From positions 4,137,606 to 4,201,605 of the forward strand of contig JAJEKV010000052.1 in the NCBI GenBank assembly GCA_021234155.1: DNA of 64,000 nucleotides, in the 5' to 3' direction. Positions 15,470 to 28,010 of this stretch are shown piece after piece. The number at the start of each line of letters is the position of its first letter. The stretch's first letter is position 1. Under the pieces are notes generated by a model that was not told the origin of the DNA, made no database searches, and worked only from the letters and a program-made list of their open reading frames with translations. A program made the position numbers and the translations under genes. The stretch is from Isoetes taiwanensis (taxonomy: Eukaryota > Streptophyta > Lycopodiopsida > Isoetales > Isoetaceae).

Positions 15470-15900
15470 TTCATGAGGACCGGAAGTTTGAGTCAGCGTT
15501 TGAGGTCGGAAGCAAATCATTTTGACATGTCAACAAGAATAAGTAACATCCACCAAAGAAGGTAAGTGACGGTGAGAGGTCTTGAAATGCATTAATTATG
15601 ATCTCACTGCATGCTGAAATTGTGCTATGAAGAGCGGTAATCCAATTTTTCATACCATGCCCGTGAAGTTTGGCGAGGCCATAGAGAGAGCTTTGTGCAA
15701 CTGCAGACGGATCGTGGAATTCTAGATGAAATAAATAAATCAGTTGCTCCAAAATACTCTTCATGCAGGTCGCCATCGAAAGAAAAAGCATTATTGGAAA
15801 TCCATCTCATGAATAAAGAACCACGTGAGGGTGCATAAGGAACGTCAGCGAATGTGAGGCCATTTTGACAACGTGGTGCATATAAGTTCTCCTTCATAAT
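15470..15900 (-). pseudogene. Copia reverse transcriptase remnant
   Basis: The minus-strand translation contains D-L-H-E-E, a damaged V-C-x-L-x-K-S-L-W/Y-G block and R-A-W-Y-E-K-L-D, the conserved order of copia RT (LHEEIYM..., LYGLKQ..., RAWYEKLD). Further on, a V-x-Y-L-F-L-L-T stretch sits where the YVDDLLLTG motif is expected, but the catalytic YVDD is not intact. The remnant is non-functional. Confidence 0.75.
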
Positions 15901-16399
15901 CCAACTTGAATCGGAAAGGAAGCCACGAAAGCAACAAGCCTAGCCTTGAAACGCTGACAATTGTACCATCCGCATTCAATTTTAATTTGAAAACCCATTT
16001 TACCGGAGACAATGCCCATTTTGTGATCTGGGAACTAATTCCTGGGCGCCGCTAGCATAACCAGCCAATTCAAGTCTACGGCTTGAGCCAACTGGCGTTT
16101 GGAAAGGACTCGCGAAGGCACTCGGGCAGGAGGCAGGCCCCACCCGGCAAATCTCATTGGAAAAGAGTAATTCCAGAGTCTATGCAGGGGACGCCGCAGT
16201 TTAATCGGCCCAACGAAGATGGAGGTGAGATGGGAGTGGAGGAACTAGGGAGGCAAATGGAAGCGCGGATGTATAGCGAGGCACGCGAGGTGAATGAAAT
16301 GGCTGCAGGGAACAAGGAGGAGAGATCTTCAAGATCAACAAGCGACAAGATCCTCAAGGTAATGGAGTGAAATGGCAAGCTTCAAATTAACATGAGCAC

Positions 16400-17130
16400 C
16401 GATTCGCTTCATGAGTCCGCAAATTGGAAGAGCCCAGAGGTTTTACTTCGCCCGTGCACAGAAGCCAATGTTCATGCAAGAAGCGTAGCTTTGGCTCCAC
16501 TTGAATCATGGTTAGAAGGAATATGGGCAAAAGCACTATACATCCAAAACTCAAAATGGAAGTGGAAATTGCATACCAAACGCATTGCCGCGAATCTCGA
16601 TTTTAACAATTTGAGAGTCCGCCAGGAATATATAGCCGCATGGAGACTCCGCTTCACCCCAAAACTCGAAGAGGCACATGCATGGCTATCACCAGAGTTC
16701 TTGTCATTCCAAGAGAGATCGATCCAAAGACGTCGTTGTCGCATATAAGTACACCCATCACAGACGTAATAATTCTTGAAGAATAATATGCTTGAAAAAA
16801 GATCAACGTACCGCCATCATCACTTCAACTGCAAGAATAGTATCTCCCCTCAGAAGCTCTTTTCAACATGGGTACTAAACCGGATAAAATTATGAAGGTA
16901 TCACTCTTTGCGCTTCTGGCAGACATGAACAATTTCGTGTATGGTCATCCGTATACCATATCAAGCATTTGCACCGCAAACGAAGCGTACCAGTTACCAA
17001 CAATATGGATAAGAGCAAGACGAGCGTGGAGCATGGCTGCACAGCTGCGGAGGAACGAAGTATTTTCCCTTTATACGATATCATGGCATGGAGGGATGTT
17101 CCGTAGGGAATTGCGGGATGATGCTACCTG
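16400..17130 (-). pseudogene. Copia integrase remnant
   Basis: The minus strand here lies between the protease and RT remnants. The best match is near 16570-16490, where a damaged F-G-C-x-A-F-A-H-I-P-S-N block resembles the copia integrase C-terminal motif (VFGCxAYxHVP). The HHCC zinc region around 17090-16900 is only weakly recognisable, with scattered Cys and His residues. Assignment rests mainly on that motif and on position. Confidence 0.5.
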
Positions 17131-17332
17131 ATTGAAGTAATTTTAAATCCAGCCGCCAAATGCATGCATATCCTGCGGTGCCAAAGGGAATGTCACCCAT
17201 AAAGAACAAAACAGAGGCCCTGGAGAAGAAGATTGTAAATTAAAGATAGAGGTTACCGATCGTAGATCCATTTAAAACGGCGGTGGGCATCTGAAAGAAA
17301 AAATAACTGCAGCGGAAAGAAACATGAAACCA

Positions 17333-17578
17333 TCAATGAATTTGCTGAATGAGAAGATTCTTGTGTAAGCTGTGGACGTATGACATTACAGTGGATATGT
17401 TACCGCCGATGAAAGAGCAAGAGAATGGTGCCAAAGGGTAATGCCAATTTGTCGGACAAGAACCCTCTATAATGACAGTAAACCAGTCCAGTACAGGTGA
17501 AAGCGAGATGACATGGGGAGTCATATGACTAGTAGCCCCTGAAAGTTCCAGATACCGCCATGAGGAAGGCATAGGCAA
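17333..17578 (-). pseudogene. Copia aspartic protease remnant
   Basis: The minus-strand frame contains L-E-L-S-G-A-T-S-H-M-T-P-H, matching the copia protease signature LDSGATSHMT; the catalytic Asp is changed to Glu-Leu by local mutation. The following sequence keeps the family pattern, ending in V-H-S-L-x-K-N-L-L. The frame is open for about 81 codons and then lost. Confidence 0.8.
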
Positions 17579-18059
17579 ATGTGTGTATCAGAGTAAAGAA
17601 AAAGACATATCTTATATCCAACCCTAGTACAGCGTATAACCAAAGAAGGGCAATATTATTTTGTCGAACAGGCAAAATGTCACAAGAGCATGCCCAAGGC
17701 GCCTTTTATATTCCGCATACAATAGAGATAATTTAATTTGGGGCGGCCCCTGCATACCCTGTCAAGACAAATGAAGCAAACGATGGAGGATGACCAAGAC
17801 GAGGTTCGCATTTGTAGAAGAAATTTGGTTCGGGCGAGGTGGAGGGAAGAAGAGCAGATCTAGTGTCACAACGCTTTCTTTGAGGATTGATAGACTCCGC
17901 CTACTACAGAGCCTGACCCGACATCAATGTATGCTTTAAAGGTATAGTTCGCCAAACGCCTCGAAGATTTCCATAGACCATCCGCAAGGATTTCGAAGTG
18001 GGTTTAGCAAAGACGCACTTTCATTATCCGTAATGGCAGCTTCCACCAAAGGGCATCAA

Positions 18060-18450
18060 GATCATCTGGTCATTTCCTCGGCTCTGCAAATATGCACGCG
18101 AACGCCAAGACCTTCGCAAAGAGAGACATCATAAAGCTTTTACGTGAAGCTTCAAACATTCCGGCTGATTCTTGGAGGCAATGACTTCCACTTGGAAGCA
18201 TCTCCCGAGTCAGGTTGCTCCAACCAAACGAAAGCAAAGTGCCGCGAGTCGCAGAAATTGCACCAGCCCGGCGACTTTTCGCGGAAAGAATCAACTGAGT
18301 ATCAAATAAATCGAGCATCAAGAGCAATTTCATTATGGCCTTAAGTAGGAGAAGAAGATCTGCGATGGTGTTCTGCTGATGGACCGCATGACTTGTCTCA
18401 GGACCCTATTTCCACATTTGATAATTTGTACCATCAAACCTAGAATCCAG
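18060..18450 (-). pseudogene. Copia gag remnant (3' part, after the gypsy insertion point)
   Basis: Immediately left of the gypsy 5' LTR the minus strand reads L-D-S-R-F-D-G-T-N-Y-Q-M-W-K, the conserved copia Gag motif (DGTNYxxWK), then a stop. It continues into a weakly conserved frame (18333-18070). The gag start is at 30842 on the other side of the gypsy element, which shows that gypsy inserted into copia gag. Confidence 0.8.
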
Positions 18451-20001
18451 TGTGACGTCACTTATTTATATGGCTCACGCGTATTTATACTCGACACGAC
18501 AAATACAAAGCACGCCACCCCCTAACGCCAAGTACCATGGGGGTAAGGGGAACTTAATTGTAACCTAGGGAAGCGATTAAATTAGCTGCGCTAATTTAAC
18601 ACATTAAAGATAATAACCTATGTTCCTTAGGAAATTAGGCTAATTACCGGTTGGGAAGGCCACCGCTTCCAATCGACAAGCAAGATGGGGTTTGCTAGGG
18701 TCACAACTTGACCCCTATCCCCTCGGATTGACCCTCGGAGTTCAACGCCAGCGTGAGCCGAGCGCCTATCATAAATCCACGAGAGCCACCATACCCAACA
18801 CCCTTCGTGAAGCAAAGTTTTAACTCAACTCCCGTGAGATGGAGGTTTCACGGTAACGAAGTCCCAGCTGCATTCGTAGTACAGATAGCCGTGGATTCTA
18901 GATGATAACGCTCCTATTGGGCCTTGGTTGTAACCGCTTTCCGTTTCTTTGTGTTTCAATCATAGAAATCCAACCCTTGATTGTACAAGCAAAGCTCTCT
19001 TTATATTCAATTCTCGTTCTTACCTCAAAGGATGGATTGTTGGCCTTTTGTTTAATCTTACTCAAATGGGGATTACTGGGGGTAGAGACCTCAACCGTGT
19101 ATTGTAGTATGCTCCTAGATGCCTCAGAGTCCCATTACTGGGCGCTCAGGTACGCGAGCCCACCGGCCGATGGCGCACCGCTTATACCGCATAAAGTGAA
19201 CACAAGTGGTGAAGTGGGTGGAGTCTGCACGCCATAAGGCTTCGACTCCTACAAAGTGAGCTAGGCCTGATAGCCGTCACGAGGGCCGTATAATCACACT
19301 TCGGTGTAGAGGTGCACCCGTGAGTGGGGCACCGCACTTCGGTAGATTTAGGGTGAGCTCGTATGGGATGCTGGGTCACATGCGTGACGTATTTCTAGCT
19401 CACCCGGCGAACCACTGTGATTCCCCGCTGAAGGGACGTCGACCGCCTCTACCTGGTTAGGGCGCCATGAACTCCGAGTAGGCTCAAAAGGGTGATCCTT
19501 GAACTCCGTGAGCCCGAAGCGGCAATAAGCTACAGCATGAATTGGCCCATCTCAGAAATGTGCAATGTGGAGGGGCTGATGAGTGGACAACTTGGGGCCG
19601 ATAAATTCTATGCCGCCTAACTCATGCCAAGACTCCTGGCCTCGCTGATCTCTGAGGCCCAAATGCCGGGCCGATCCTCATGGAGTTCGAGCCGGGAGAA
19701 CCTCGGTTTCATGCTTTTCTTGGGTTTAGATATTCTATGCCGGTATTTGATGGATGCGCCACCCTTCGTGGTGGTTATTTATGTATATTTGTGGCCGTGC
19801 TAACCTTGTATTCATGCTCCGCTGGCTGTGAGTCCCATTGAAGGCGGCCGAATGACCCCTTCGTTCCTTTCTGTGGCCTCATTTCATGTATGGCCCGCAA
19901 ATGCACGGAGGGCCCCTCGCCATGGTGGTACACGCCATGGGAGGGGAAGTCCCCTGTGATGTATACCGCCGAGGGTCGATATTCTAGGAGTTGCCATTAC
20001 A
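18451..20001 (+). repeat. Gypsy 5' LTR
   Basis: It starts tgtgacgtca and aligns along its length with 29171-30796, with shared blocks such as gaacttaattgtaacctagg, ttaacacattaaagataata and the purine-rich end. Its 3' end (expected gtcaca) has mutated. A damaged iMet primer-binding site follows at 20002-20015. Confidence 0.85.
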
Positions 20002-20015
20002 GAGTCAGAGCTATG
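20002..20015 (+). other. Damaged tRNA-iMet primer-binding site
   Basis: The sequence gagtcagagctatg follows the LTR and corresponds, with indels, to tggtatcagagctatg found intact at 57141-57156 in the related element. This is the usual initiator-Met primer site of plant gypsy elements. Confidence 0.55.
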
Positions 20016-20973
20016 ATTTCGTTGTCGAATCATAGTGACCGCCAAACACTAACTCGTAGAGCACTAAGAGTTAGGAGGAGGTCAATGTGTCGTTCTTTGA
20101 TGTTTAAATATGTTAGGTTAAGTTGAGAAATTGTAGCTTTGGAAGTGAGGGGCCTGATTGGAGGCCTAACAGGTGTCAAAGGGTAGCTCAAATGACTTAA
20201 GAGGGTGGTTCCATTGATCTTACTCACCGCCCTTAGGAACAGTCAACCTAGGCTTAAAATGGTCATGGGCAGCCCAAAACAAAACTCCTCAGCGCCGCTT
20301 GCCTTTGTCGCCATAGTCAAGGTAGAAGAGCTTAAATGTCAAGGACCAGATCCGAAATAACGCTGGCCCGCCAGTCAACTCGGGCGCCGCTTTTCGACGA
20401 TCTCTACCGAGGCTGGCATCGATAATGTTTCTGCCCCACTTATGCTGCGCTAAGAGATTTCCTGGCCAGTATAAATTTTTAACAATAAAATTTCGGGTTA
20501 ATAAGAAAAAATTTTGAAATTTTAAAAGTTAACCGCCGCTTAACAAACCATTTCATTATTTATGCTTGCTTCAAGGCCCACCGCCTCAGCCGCCTCCGCC
20601 ATCGCTACCGCACTTAATTTGCTCCTCCGCCTCTTTGTGCCTTAGTAATCTTAGTTTCTTTACATCCTCACGCCAGCCATTATCCCGCCTTTTTCCATCG
20701 TACCGCTTATGGCCATCACCGCGATTTCCTGACCATCTACCTTGAGATCAGAGATCTAATGCCTACGATTGCCAAGCACATGGCTACCGCACCCTTCATT
20801 GATATTGCTGGATGAGCCGGGTAAACAAGCTTGAGAACAACGATAGGATCTCCATATCCCATCTATCACTTCTCGTGAGCCATTCCCGATCCTGAACCTT
20901 CCCTCTATACTATTGTTGAGTTAACCTCGATATATGGTTATGATGCTCATCAAATCTCTATCCTCCCGGAAAG

Positions 20974-21420
20974 GTGAAGGCCATGCTGCAGGAGGAAGAT
21001 ATTAGGAAGAGGCCAGCTTCAATCAGACGTGGGTTTGGCCAGTGGAAGATGATCACCGGGAGATTGAGCGCGCGATACGTCAGCCTCGAAAAGGAGTACG
21101 ATACCTTTGGGACTCGCTTGCCGGCCATTGGATGGCAGGCCATCGAGGTTCCCCATACCGCTAAGTACGAGGGGTCCAATAAATGGAATGGGGAGAAATC
21201 CCCCGACATCAGCTTAGACTATCCGACAACCATTCAGATAGACATGGGTCTCAAGCAAATGACCGCTTCCGCATCTTTTGCAATTTTGGCCCAAGAGGCT
21301 GGGCCGCTGATTATGGTGACTTTTGGTGATTCTAATCTTGGCGCCATCCACGCGAAAGAGGGTCAATCACCATAATGCCTAAGGATCTAGGCCTCTTCCG
21401 GGCAGGACAGTACGGGAGCA
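20974..21420 (+). pseudogene. Histone H3-like sequence A inside the gypsy element (one frameshift)
   Basis: The frame 20974-21375 (133 codons) ends with F-G-D-S-N-L-G-A-I-H-A-K, matching H3 alpha-2/loop-2 F-E-D-T-N-L-C-A-I-H-A-K (H3 residues 104-115). After a frameshift between 21357 and 21363 the next frame reads I-T-I-M-P-K-D-L-G-L, matching H3 117-126. Upstream, K-Y...S...K.P...L...L-K keeps exact H3 spacing for residues 53-83, and Q-E-A precedes alpha-2. The N-terminal 65 or so codons do not look like an H3 tail. Canonical loop-2 residues, including Thr at the H3-118 position, are kept. It lies between the 5' LTR and gag, where chromoviruses normally have only a leader. Confidence 0.75.
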
Positions 21421-21980
21421 TCCTTAGCTTACTTCAAGGAGTCCGGGTGATTTGTAAATATTTTCTTGTGATATTTAATAAAGAAACTTTTATTTTGAAT
21501 TAAAAGTTTAATGGTTTTATGTTAAAAAATAAAATAAAGTTGATGTCAGCCTCACAAAAGGGCTTAAAAGGACTTTAAAAGTTATTTCAACGCTTTTCTC
21601 CTCTCCTCCCTTCTAGCTTATGACTGGCCAGCCACCGGCCTCGGGTAACATGATGGAGAGAAATGATTCGCAAGTCCCTTCTACCACGAATCCTTGTTAT
21701 GCCAACGCCTAGACCTCCTCGCCATCATGCAGCGGCATCCTGATTAATGTACGGATTCCTCACTCTGCTATTGGGAGGAGATGCTTCCTCCGTAGTATTC
21801 CTTCTTGGGGATCCTCCCCTACCAGATTTGGTGCGGAGGTAGTCCTAAGTAGATAAAAGCAGGGAGGGGACACCCATGCTTATGATGTCTTGAAGGGAAG
21901 TCTGGATGGGGTAAACACCTCAAAGTGCTGGTCCAACATCGTGGGCAGCAATATCCGAAGTTACCGCTCTAGCCATCCTC

Positions 21981-22310
21981 ATGGACCACGCTATGCGACC
22001 TAAACCTGCTCGGAAAGGGCAAACCGCCAGAGTCAGTCCAAGAGGGGATGATGAGCATATGGGCGACTTTGCCTGGAAACAAAATTTAGCTTTAGGATAC
22101 CACCGCTACTGCAATGTTACAAAGCCTGTCGCGCTTAGATTCGCCTTCAAGTATCTTATATCAAGGCAAGAGTACCTTCGATGATATTCTTTGACGATCA
22201 CATGGTAGCCTGATTGCACGCAAAGCGAAAGACCATGTACTTTACGCAGCCAAGGAGTATTACAGGCGGATGATTTTATCGACTTCACTTCTACCGAAGC
22301 CTCCGCAGGT
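21981..22310 (+). pseudogene. Histone H3-like sequence B inside the gypsy element (decayed, internally deleted)
   Basis: Starting at 21981 the frame contains A-R-K-G-Q-T-A-R-V-S-P-R-G-D, close to the tail of the H3-like ORF at 61336 (Q-T-A-R-V-P-R-G-D). It then has H-R-Y...V-A-L-R...K-Y (H3 39-54 in order). In shifted frames there follow F-F-D-D, H-A-K-R (H3 113-116) and K-D-H-V-L-Y-A-A where H3 has K-D-I-Q-L-A-R. Most of alpha-1 and the first half of alpha-2 are missing. The colinear motifs and the shared derived V-(S)-P-R-G-D support homology. An unrelated ORF is possible but less likely. Confidence 0.55.
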
Positions 22311-24179
22311 GCACCAGCCGCCTGCCCGCCAGAGACCATTCTACTACGCCTTCGACTTTGTGATGCAGATGGCTTCAGCCTCGATGTTTTCGCTATGGAC
22401 TCACACGCCCCAAACATCATTATGGTTGAGGTTCCCTCTCGAATGCATATTGAGGGAGAGGTGATTTACACGCTAATCCTCAAGCAAGAGCAAGAAGGGA
22501 GGAGCAAATGTGAGCTTAAAGACTAAGAAGTCCCCATGGACTTGGATAAGGAAGTGGCTACACCAAGACCCGCAAGGGAAGGTGCCGGGTAACCACCTCA
22601 CCCGCTTGCCTTCCGACATCAGCAAGTCCTTTCTTACAGCCCGAAATAAGTCAAGTTTGCTGGTGGGCCCGCTCTCTTACACCGCCGCGCCACAAAGCTT
22701 CCCTATCAGACAAGCATCATGTACTGCACGACGGATCTCGCCTCACTCTGGGGTCAGATATTGCGCCTCGATGGGCATGAAGCCACGACAGCCCCATTGG
22801 CCGCTGCCTATCCACCGAGGTTGCATCCGCCGCGCCACAAAGAGACCCCGGGTAACTCTCGCCATGCATAATCGCACTGCCTCTCCACCACCCCCTAGGC
22901 CAGGATAAAGAGGCGGCCTAGTTCCTAGACCTGGGACAGTTATGCAATTTTTTGTTATATATATATGCAGAGATTTGATTTGGCAACCATTTGACCATAT
23001 TAAAAAAAAATGGTGTACCTTATTTACTTATTAAATACAAAATTCTCTGATAAGTATAACTCAATGCTTTATGACATCCTCTTCAAAAGCATTAAAGTTG
23101 AATATAGTGGAATTACAAAATGTTTCGGTCTATTCCAACTATGTTGCGTAGAGACCATTTGGGAATATGAGGAGAGGATCACCATATGGTTAGGAGGGAC
23201 TATCCCTGACTACCGCACTCAAGACTATGGCCGTGAGATATGGTGAATATCCGCAGGATGAAGGCTTTGAGATCGAACCGCCACCGTGAGAACCCTACCA
23301 TCCCCATAAAGGGCCGAGATAGCTAACATCCTTAGGGACCGAAGCCAAGATCTGAAGATGACCCCGCGGTCGCACTCGGGAATACCGAATATGAGCGGTG
23401 CACGAGGTTTTCGAGAGGACTCAAACGCACCACCTTGGCAACTTCTATGCCGCTGCTGCTTTTAACCTTCTCATTATCAGCCCAACATGTCGCTAGCATT
23501 CGTCCAAGTCTGGGCACGCTTATAAACTCGGCCGAGTTGCACGGAGAGTACTTCGCTTACGCCATCCTATACTCCGCCAACCCCTAGGCTTGGCTCCTTC
23601 CGCGAAGTTTCTTTTGTTGCTGTTACTGCAGCGCAGTAGAACTTTTAAAAGCTCTAATCAGATCATATATCTACTTTGTCTCAACCTATGTACCAATCAA
23701 CTTGTTGTTGTACTCAACTTGAATGAAATAAAATATTGTTTTCTGTTTGTATATTTTTTGCTTCCATCAAGAAATGTATCTTAAAGGGATTGTACCTATC
23801 AGAAACTGCCTTGTATATTCATGAATGTTCCTATAGATGGTGTGTAATGAATGCCGCCGCAAACACCTCCAACGCCAGAGGCCGACACTGAACAGAATTC
23901 ATTGATGTTAATGAAAAGGCAACTCCTGGGCTAATTATTACGCCTGGTGTGTTGCATACCAATCCAATCGCAACAAACTCGAGACGGACCTGGAATTACC
24001 TCCGCCGCTATCAGAGTACCCGCACAACAAAATGCATCTCCCAGCTAGCCCCGCACTGTACTCAAGGGGATCATGCTAAGCTGCCAACGTTCTGCTGATA
24101 GCGCCACTTCCTCACATTCAACCATTACTTGTCTTCGGTCATCGCTATCGATAGTGACCATGCGTTTAAGGATAAGGAA

Positions 24180-24760
24180 TAATCGTGAAACCGCTGGATA
24201 TAGTCATAACTAGTATATGGAAGAACCGGAAGTTGTCAGCTTTGATGGGAAATCCGCAGGTGGCTCAATGCAATCTTGGTTGGACGAAGGAGTTTGGGAA
24301 ATCCTGGCGGAATGATCTGAGAAGGATACAGTGGAAGGTCGCCACCACCAACCTTACCTGACCAGATGGTGGAAGGTTATGCCAGAGCTAAGCACCCGAC
24401 AGAGCAGTGCAAGTTCAAGAAGTTCGCTAAGGCTTTAAACGTGATTACGCGGCCTCAGGCGCACAAATGCCAACAACAGATTCACCTTCTACAGTTGGAA
24501 CGTATGGGCATGTCCGCTCAAAGCCTACACCGATGAATTCATGCGCTTTAAGGTTGTATGTACCGTGAATGAATGAAAAGGGCAGAGGGCTACATTGGAA
24601 GGGTTGGCCCCATCCATTAAACGCATGGTCAGTTTTCATAGACCCAAAAATCAGTAGCGTAGGCGAAGCTAAGGCATTAAGCTCCAAGAGGACACGCCAA
24701 GGAATCCGCGATCCGCGAATTACCTTACTCAAGTAGCCTATCACGCTCGCCCACACCTTA
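24180..24760 (+). pseudogene. Gypsy gag (capsid) remnant
   Basis: Broken plus-strand frames contain the order expected of a plant Ty3 capsid: a W-W-K block, then Y-T-D-E-F-M-R-F-K, then a glycine-led G-L-A-P-S-I-K-R block. These correspond to the EYTxEFxRL and GLxPxI motifs of chromovirus Gag. Several frameshifts break it. A Cys-rich stretch near 25055-25080 may be the zinc knuckle, but I cannot confirm it, and I could not place the protease between here and RT. Confidence 0.6.
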
Positions 24761-25689
24761 CAAAACCCCTGCCGCTAAGTCCTGGCCCCTCAAAGATAAT
24801 TTTATGGCCGTGATAGAAAGTCGCTTTTAGCACGAGGCAGTAACAATGCCGCAGAAGGAAGTTCCGTACTTCGCACCGGCCCCGCAAGAGGCTGCAGAGA
24901 ACAGCCCACCAGATATAAGTATGCTACAAAGGGAGGGGCTCGACACTCATGCGTATCTTCGTCTTCGTGACACACGCTAGACGCTCAAACGCGTCATCTT
25001 TAATAAAGATCTGGAGTCCACCGCCGAGGACGCAGGCTCAGGCACATTCACTTGCAAGGCTCTATTCTGCTACTATAGAACAGTAACGCTGGAAAGTCAC
25101 TCTTCCGTTATTTCAATAGGCTAAGTACGAAGCCCGGCACCTTTGATGGACACGCAAAATGATAATTTTGCTTCTCCTCTAGAATGCCCTGTGCATCGCA
25201 GTCACTGAAACGCTGGAGATCCCCGACCTGCTACCACGCTAGCTGGTAAGAGATCGCACACACTCATGGCCCGATATAACCTTTAAGATGCAGCCGTGCA
25301 CCCGCCTTGCCTTTGGTGCCGAAAGTTAATGGACATTGGCAAATATGATCTTATTGTTGAATGGAGTTTTTAGCATCCGCTAAGGCCAACATAGACCGCA
25401 GAAGAAACGAGAGGTTACCTTCAACGCCGCTTAATGGAGCACGCTGCGGACCATAAAAGGTGATTCATTCCACTCCGCCATGCAAATGGCGTCAATAAAG
25501 CAAAGTTAGAAAAAGCTATACGCAGAATGAACTCCTTTTTCCCATTAGACTTGCCTCCATTGAGTCCGACACCAAGCGTAAGCAAGTAATCGACGCCTTA
25601 CCACTGCACATTGCTACCCTTCTTCGAATTTGGCGATCTTTTTCCGTGATGAGATCCACAAGCTTCCTCCTTTCGGAGGGGTAGAATGT

Positions 25690-26300
25690 GAGATAACTTT
25701 GAACCAGGTACTAAGCCTACCAGCAAGGCCCCGTACCGAATGAGTCCTCCAGAGTTAGCGGAGCTTAAGAAACAACTACAAGAGTTACTAAACCTGGGGT
25801 TTATTCGCCTAGTGTTTCACCATTTTTGGCCTCCTATTCTTTTGTCAAGAAGAAGGATGGCTCCTTAAGGATGTGTATTGATTATAGGCAACTCAATAAG
25901 CATTCCATCAAGAATCGCTATGCTTTGCCTAGGGCAGATGATCTTATGGACCAGTTACAAGGAGCCAAATATTTCTCAAAGATTGATTTTAAGCCCGGTA
26001 CCATCGATAAGGATAAAGGAGGAGGACATTCATAAGTCTGCTTTTCGCACTGATATGGGCATTATGAGTTCACCGTCATGCCTTTTGATTGACCAATGCC
26101 CTCAACGCGTTTATGCGGTTGATGAATGACATCTTCCGCCAATACTTAGATGACTTTGTTGTTATTTTCTTTGATGACATTCTCATCTATAGTAAAACCT
26201 TGCAGCAACATGAACAACATCTTCGATTGGCTTTGCAGAAGCTAAGGCGCCATCAGCTCTTCGCCAAGTTCTCTAAATGCAAGTTCGCCACTTGAGGGTC
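25690..26300 (+). pseudogene. Gypsy reverse transcriptase remnant
   Basis: Frames 25744-26035 and 26089-26295 carry textbook Ty3 RT motifs: [41 protein letters not shown], then [12 protein letters not shown]. The catalytic D-D is intact. Between about 26000 and 26090 the S-G-Y-H-Q-I-R-I-K-E-E-D segment is shifted by indels. Nothing functional could be made without repair. Confidence 0.93.
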
Positions 26301-26739
26301 GACTATTTGGGGCATATTATTTCAGCGTAAGGAATTGCTACTGACCCGGCTAAGATAGAAGCAAAGTGAAAGGATTGGCCCATTCCAGCTAATGTTTCTG
26401 TGAGGTCCGGAGTTTCTTGGGACTCGCAGGATATTATCTCGAATTTGTTAAGGATTTTGCAACAATTGCCGCACCTCTTACCAATCTCACAAGGCATGAA
26501 AAAGTGAAGGATTGGATGGAACATTGGAAAGCAAAAGTCCAAATCGGCTTCGGCTCAAGGATGCTTTAACCTCTCGCGACCGGTCCTCACCTTGCCCGAT
26601 CCTGAAAAGGATAATGGGTAGCCACCGATGCTAGTAAGATAGCTACGGTGGAGTGTTAATGCGAGGAGGGGAGAGTTGTTGCCTACGATTCAAAAAAAAT
26701 GAATGATGCAGAGCAAAATGATACCCTACCCATGATCGT

Positions 26740-27110
26740 GAATTGTCGGCGGTTGTCCGCTCTCTATTTGGAGACACTACCTTCTTGGTAGAAGGTTTCA
26801 GCTGGATACGGATCATCAGAGTCTTCGCTATCTATCCACCCAACCAAATCTCAATCTCCGTCAGAGAAGATGGATGGAATTCCTCGAGGAATATGACTTC
26901 GAGATTGTATACAAGCCAGGGAAGCACAATGTGGTTGCGGATGCTTTGTCACGTCATCCCTTTATAACCCGAACCCATTGTAACGCCATTTCCACACTCA
27001 CCAGCGAGTTTGGGAAACAGATAGAACAGACCCTGGCCACAGATCCCGAATTTTGTAATATTTGGGAAAGTTTGGGTAAGGAAGCCCGTACCAATTACCC
27101 GTACCAATAA
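26740..27110 (+). pseudogene. Gypsy RNase H C-terminal part and connection
   Basis: Frames around 26805-27110 read T-D-H-Q-S-L-R-Y-L, R-R-W-M-E-F-L-E-E-Y-D-F-E-I-V-Y-K-P-G-K-H-N-V-V-A-D-A-L-S-R, the diagnostic end of Ty3 RNase H. Upstream, 26560-26740 holds damaged RNase H sequence with multiple stops. Confidence 0.9.
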
Positions 27111-28010
27111 AGCCCGTTCATATAAGAAAGAGGGCAATTTATTATATCACAAAGATAAGTTGTGTGTTCCAGAGACTTCAGGGGTGCGCAAGCTAATTCT
27201 CCATGACACACACAACAGCCCTATAGCGGGACATGCGGGTTTTATGAAAACTTACTTTAAGATCCGCTCCAGCTATTTTTGGCCTTCGATGAAGAAGGAT
27301 ATTGCTAGGTACATCAAGCAGTGTCAGGTTTGTCAACAAACCAAGGCTGAGCAATTAAGAGTTCCAGGGGAGTTGCAACCTCTGGATGTGCCCAACGCCA
27401 AGTGGGAAGTCATAACCATGGATTTCATTGTGGGCCTTCCACGCACTCTCCGTGGATATGATGCATTAATGGTAGTGGTCGACAAATTATCAAAGATGGC
27501 TCACTTCCGCCATGTCGCACCGCATTACCCGCCTTCGACACCGCCTTGCTTTTTGCAAAAGAAATTTTCAGGTTGCACGGGATGCCGAGAGTAATTGTAT
27601 CAGATAGGGATCCTAAGTTTGTAAGTGCATTCTGGAAGGATTTCTTCGCCACCATCCAGACCAAGCTTGCCATGAGTACAGCTTACCATCCTCGAGACGG
27701 GTCAAACAGCGTGTCAATCGTGATATCGAAGATATGCTACGAAGCTATGTATGGAGTAAACAAATCACAATGGGCGGATTATATTTATCCGGTAGAGTTC
27801 GCCTATATATCAATTACAAAAAGCGAGTCTTCAAAGATGTCTCCCTTCATGATAAATTATGGCTATCAATGTCTTACTCCAGACACATGGCATAACCCTG
27901 CTTCTAAAGTGGAGGTCTCTCAACAACTCCTTTTAGAAATGCGGGCCTTGGTGGAGGAAGTTCGGGTTACTTATTGGCGCACGCAGCCGCCGAAGAGTCG
28001 TGGATAAGCA
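27110..28010 (+). pseudogene. Gypsy integrase remnant
   Basis: The frame 27160-27594 contains the HHCC zinc domain (H-D-T-H...H-A-G; C-Q-V-C-Q-Q-T-K) and the first catalytic Asp in T-M-D-F-I-V-G-L-P. After a shift, 27546-28007 carries V-S-D-R-D-P-K-F with the second Asp. The catalytic Glu region, normally HPQTDGQTE, is altered to H-P-R-D-G-S-N-S, so the DDE triad is incomplete. One or more frameshifts near 27520-27560 separate the halves. Confidence 0.92.

Noticed and set aside
16083-16370. Plus-strand charged ORF
   Set aside because: It lies antisense to the copia linker between integrase and RT; the element is read on the minus strand.
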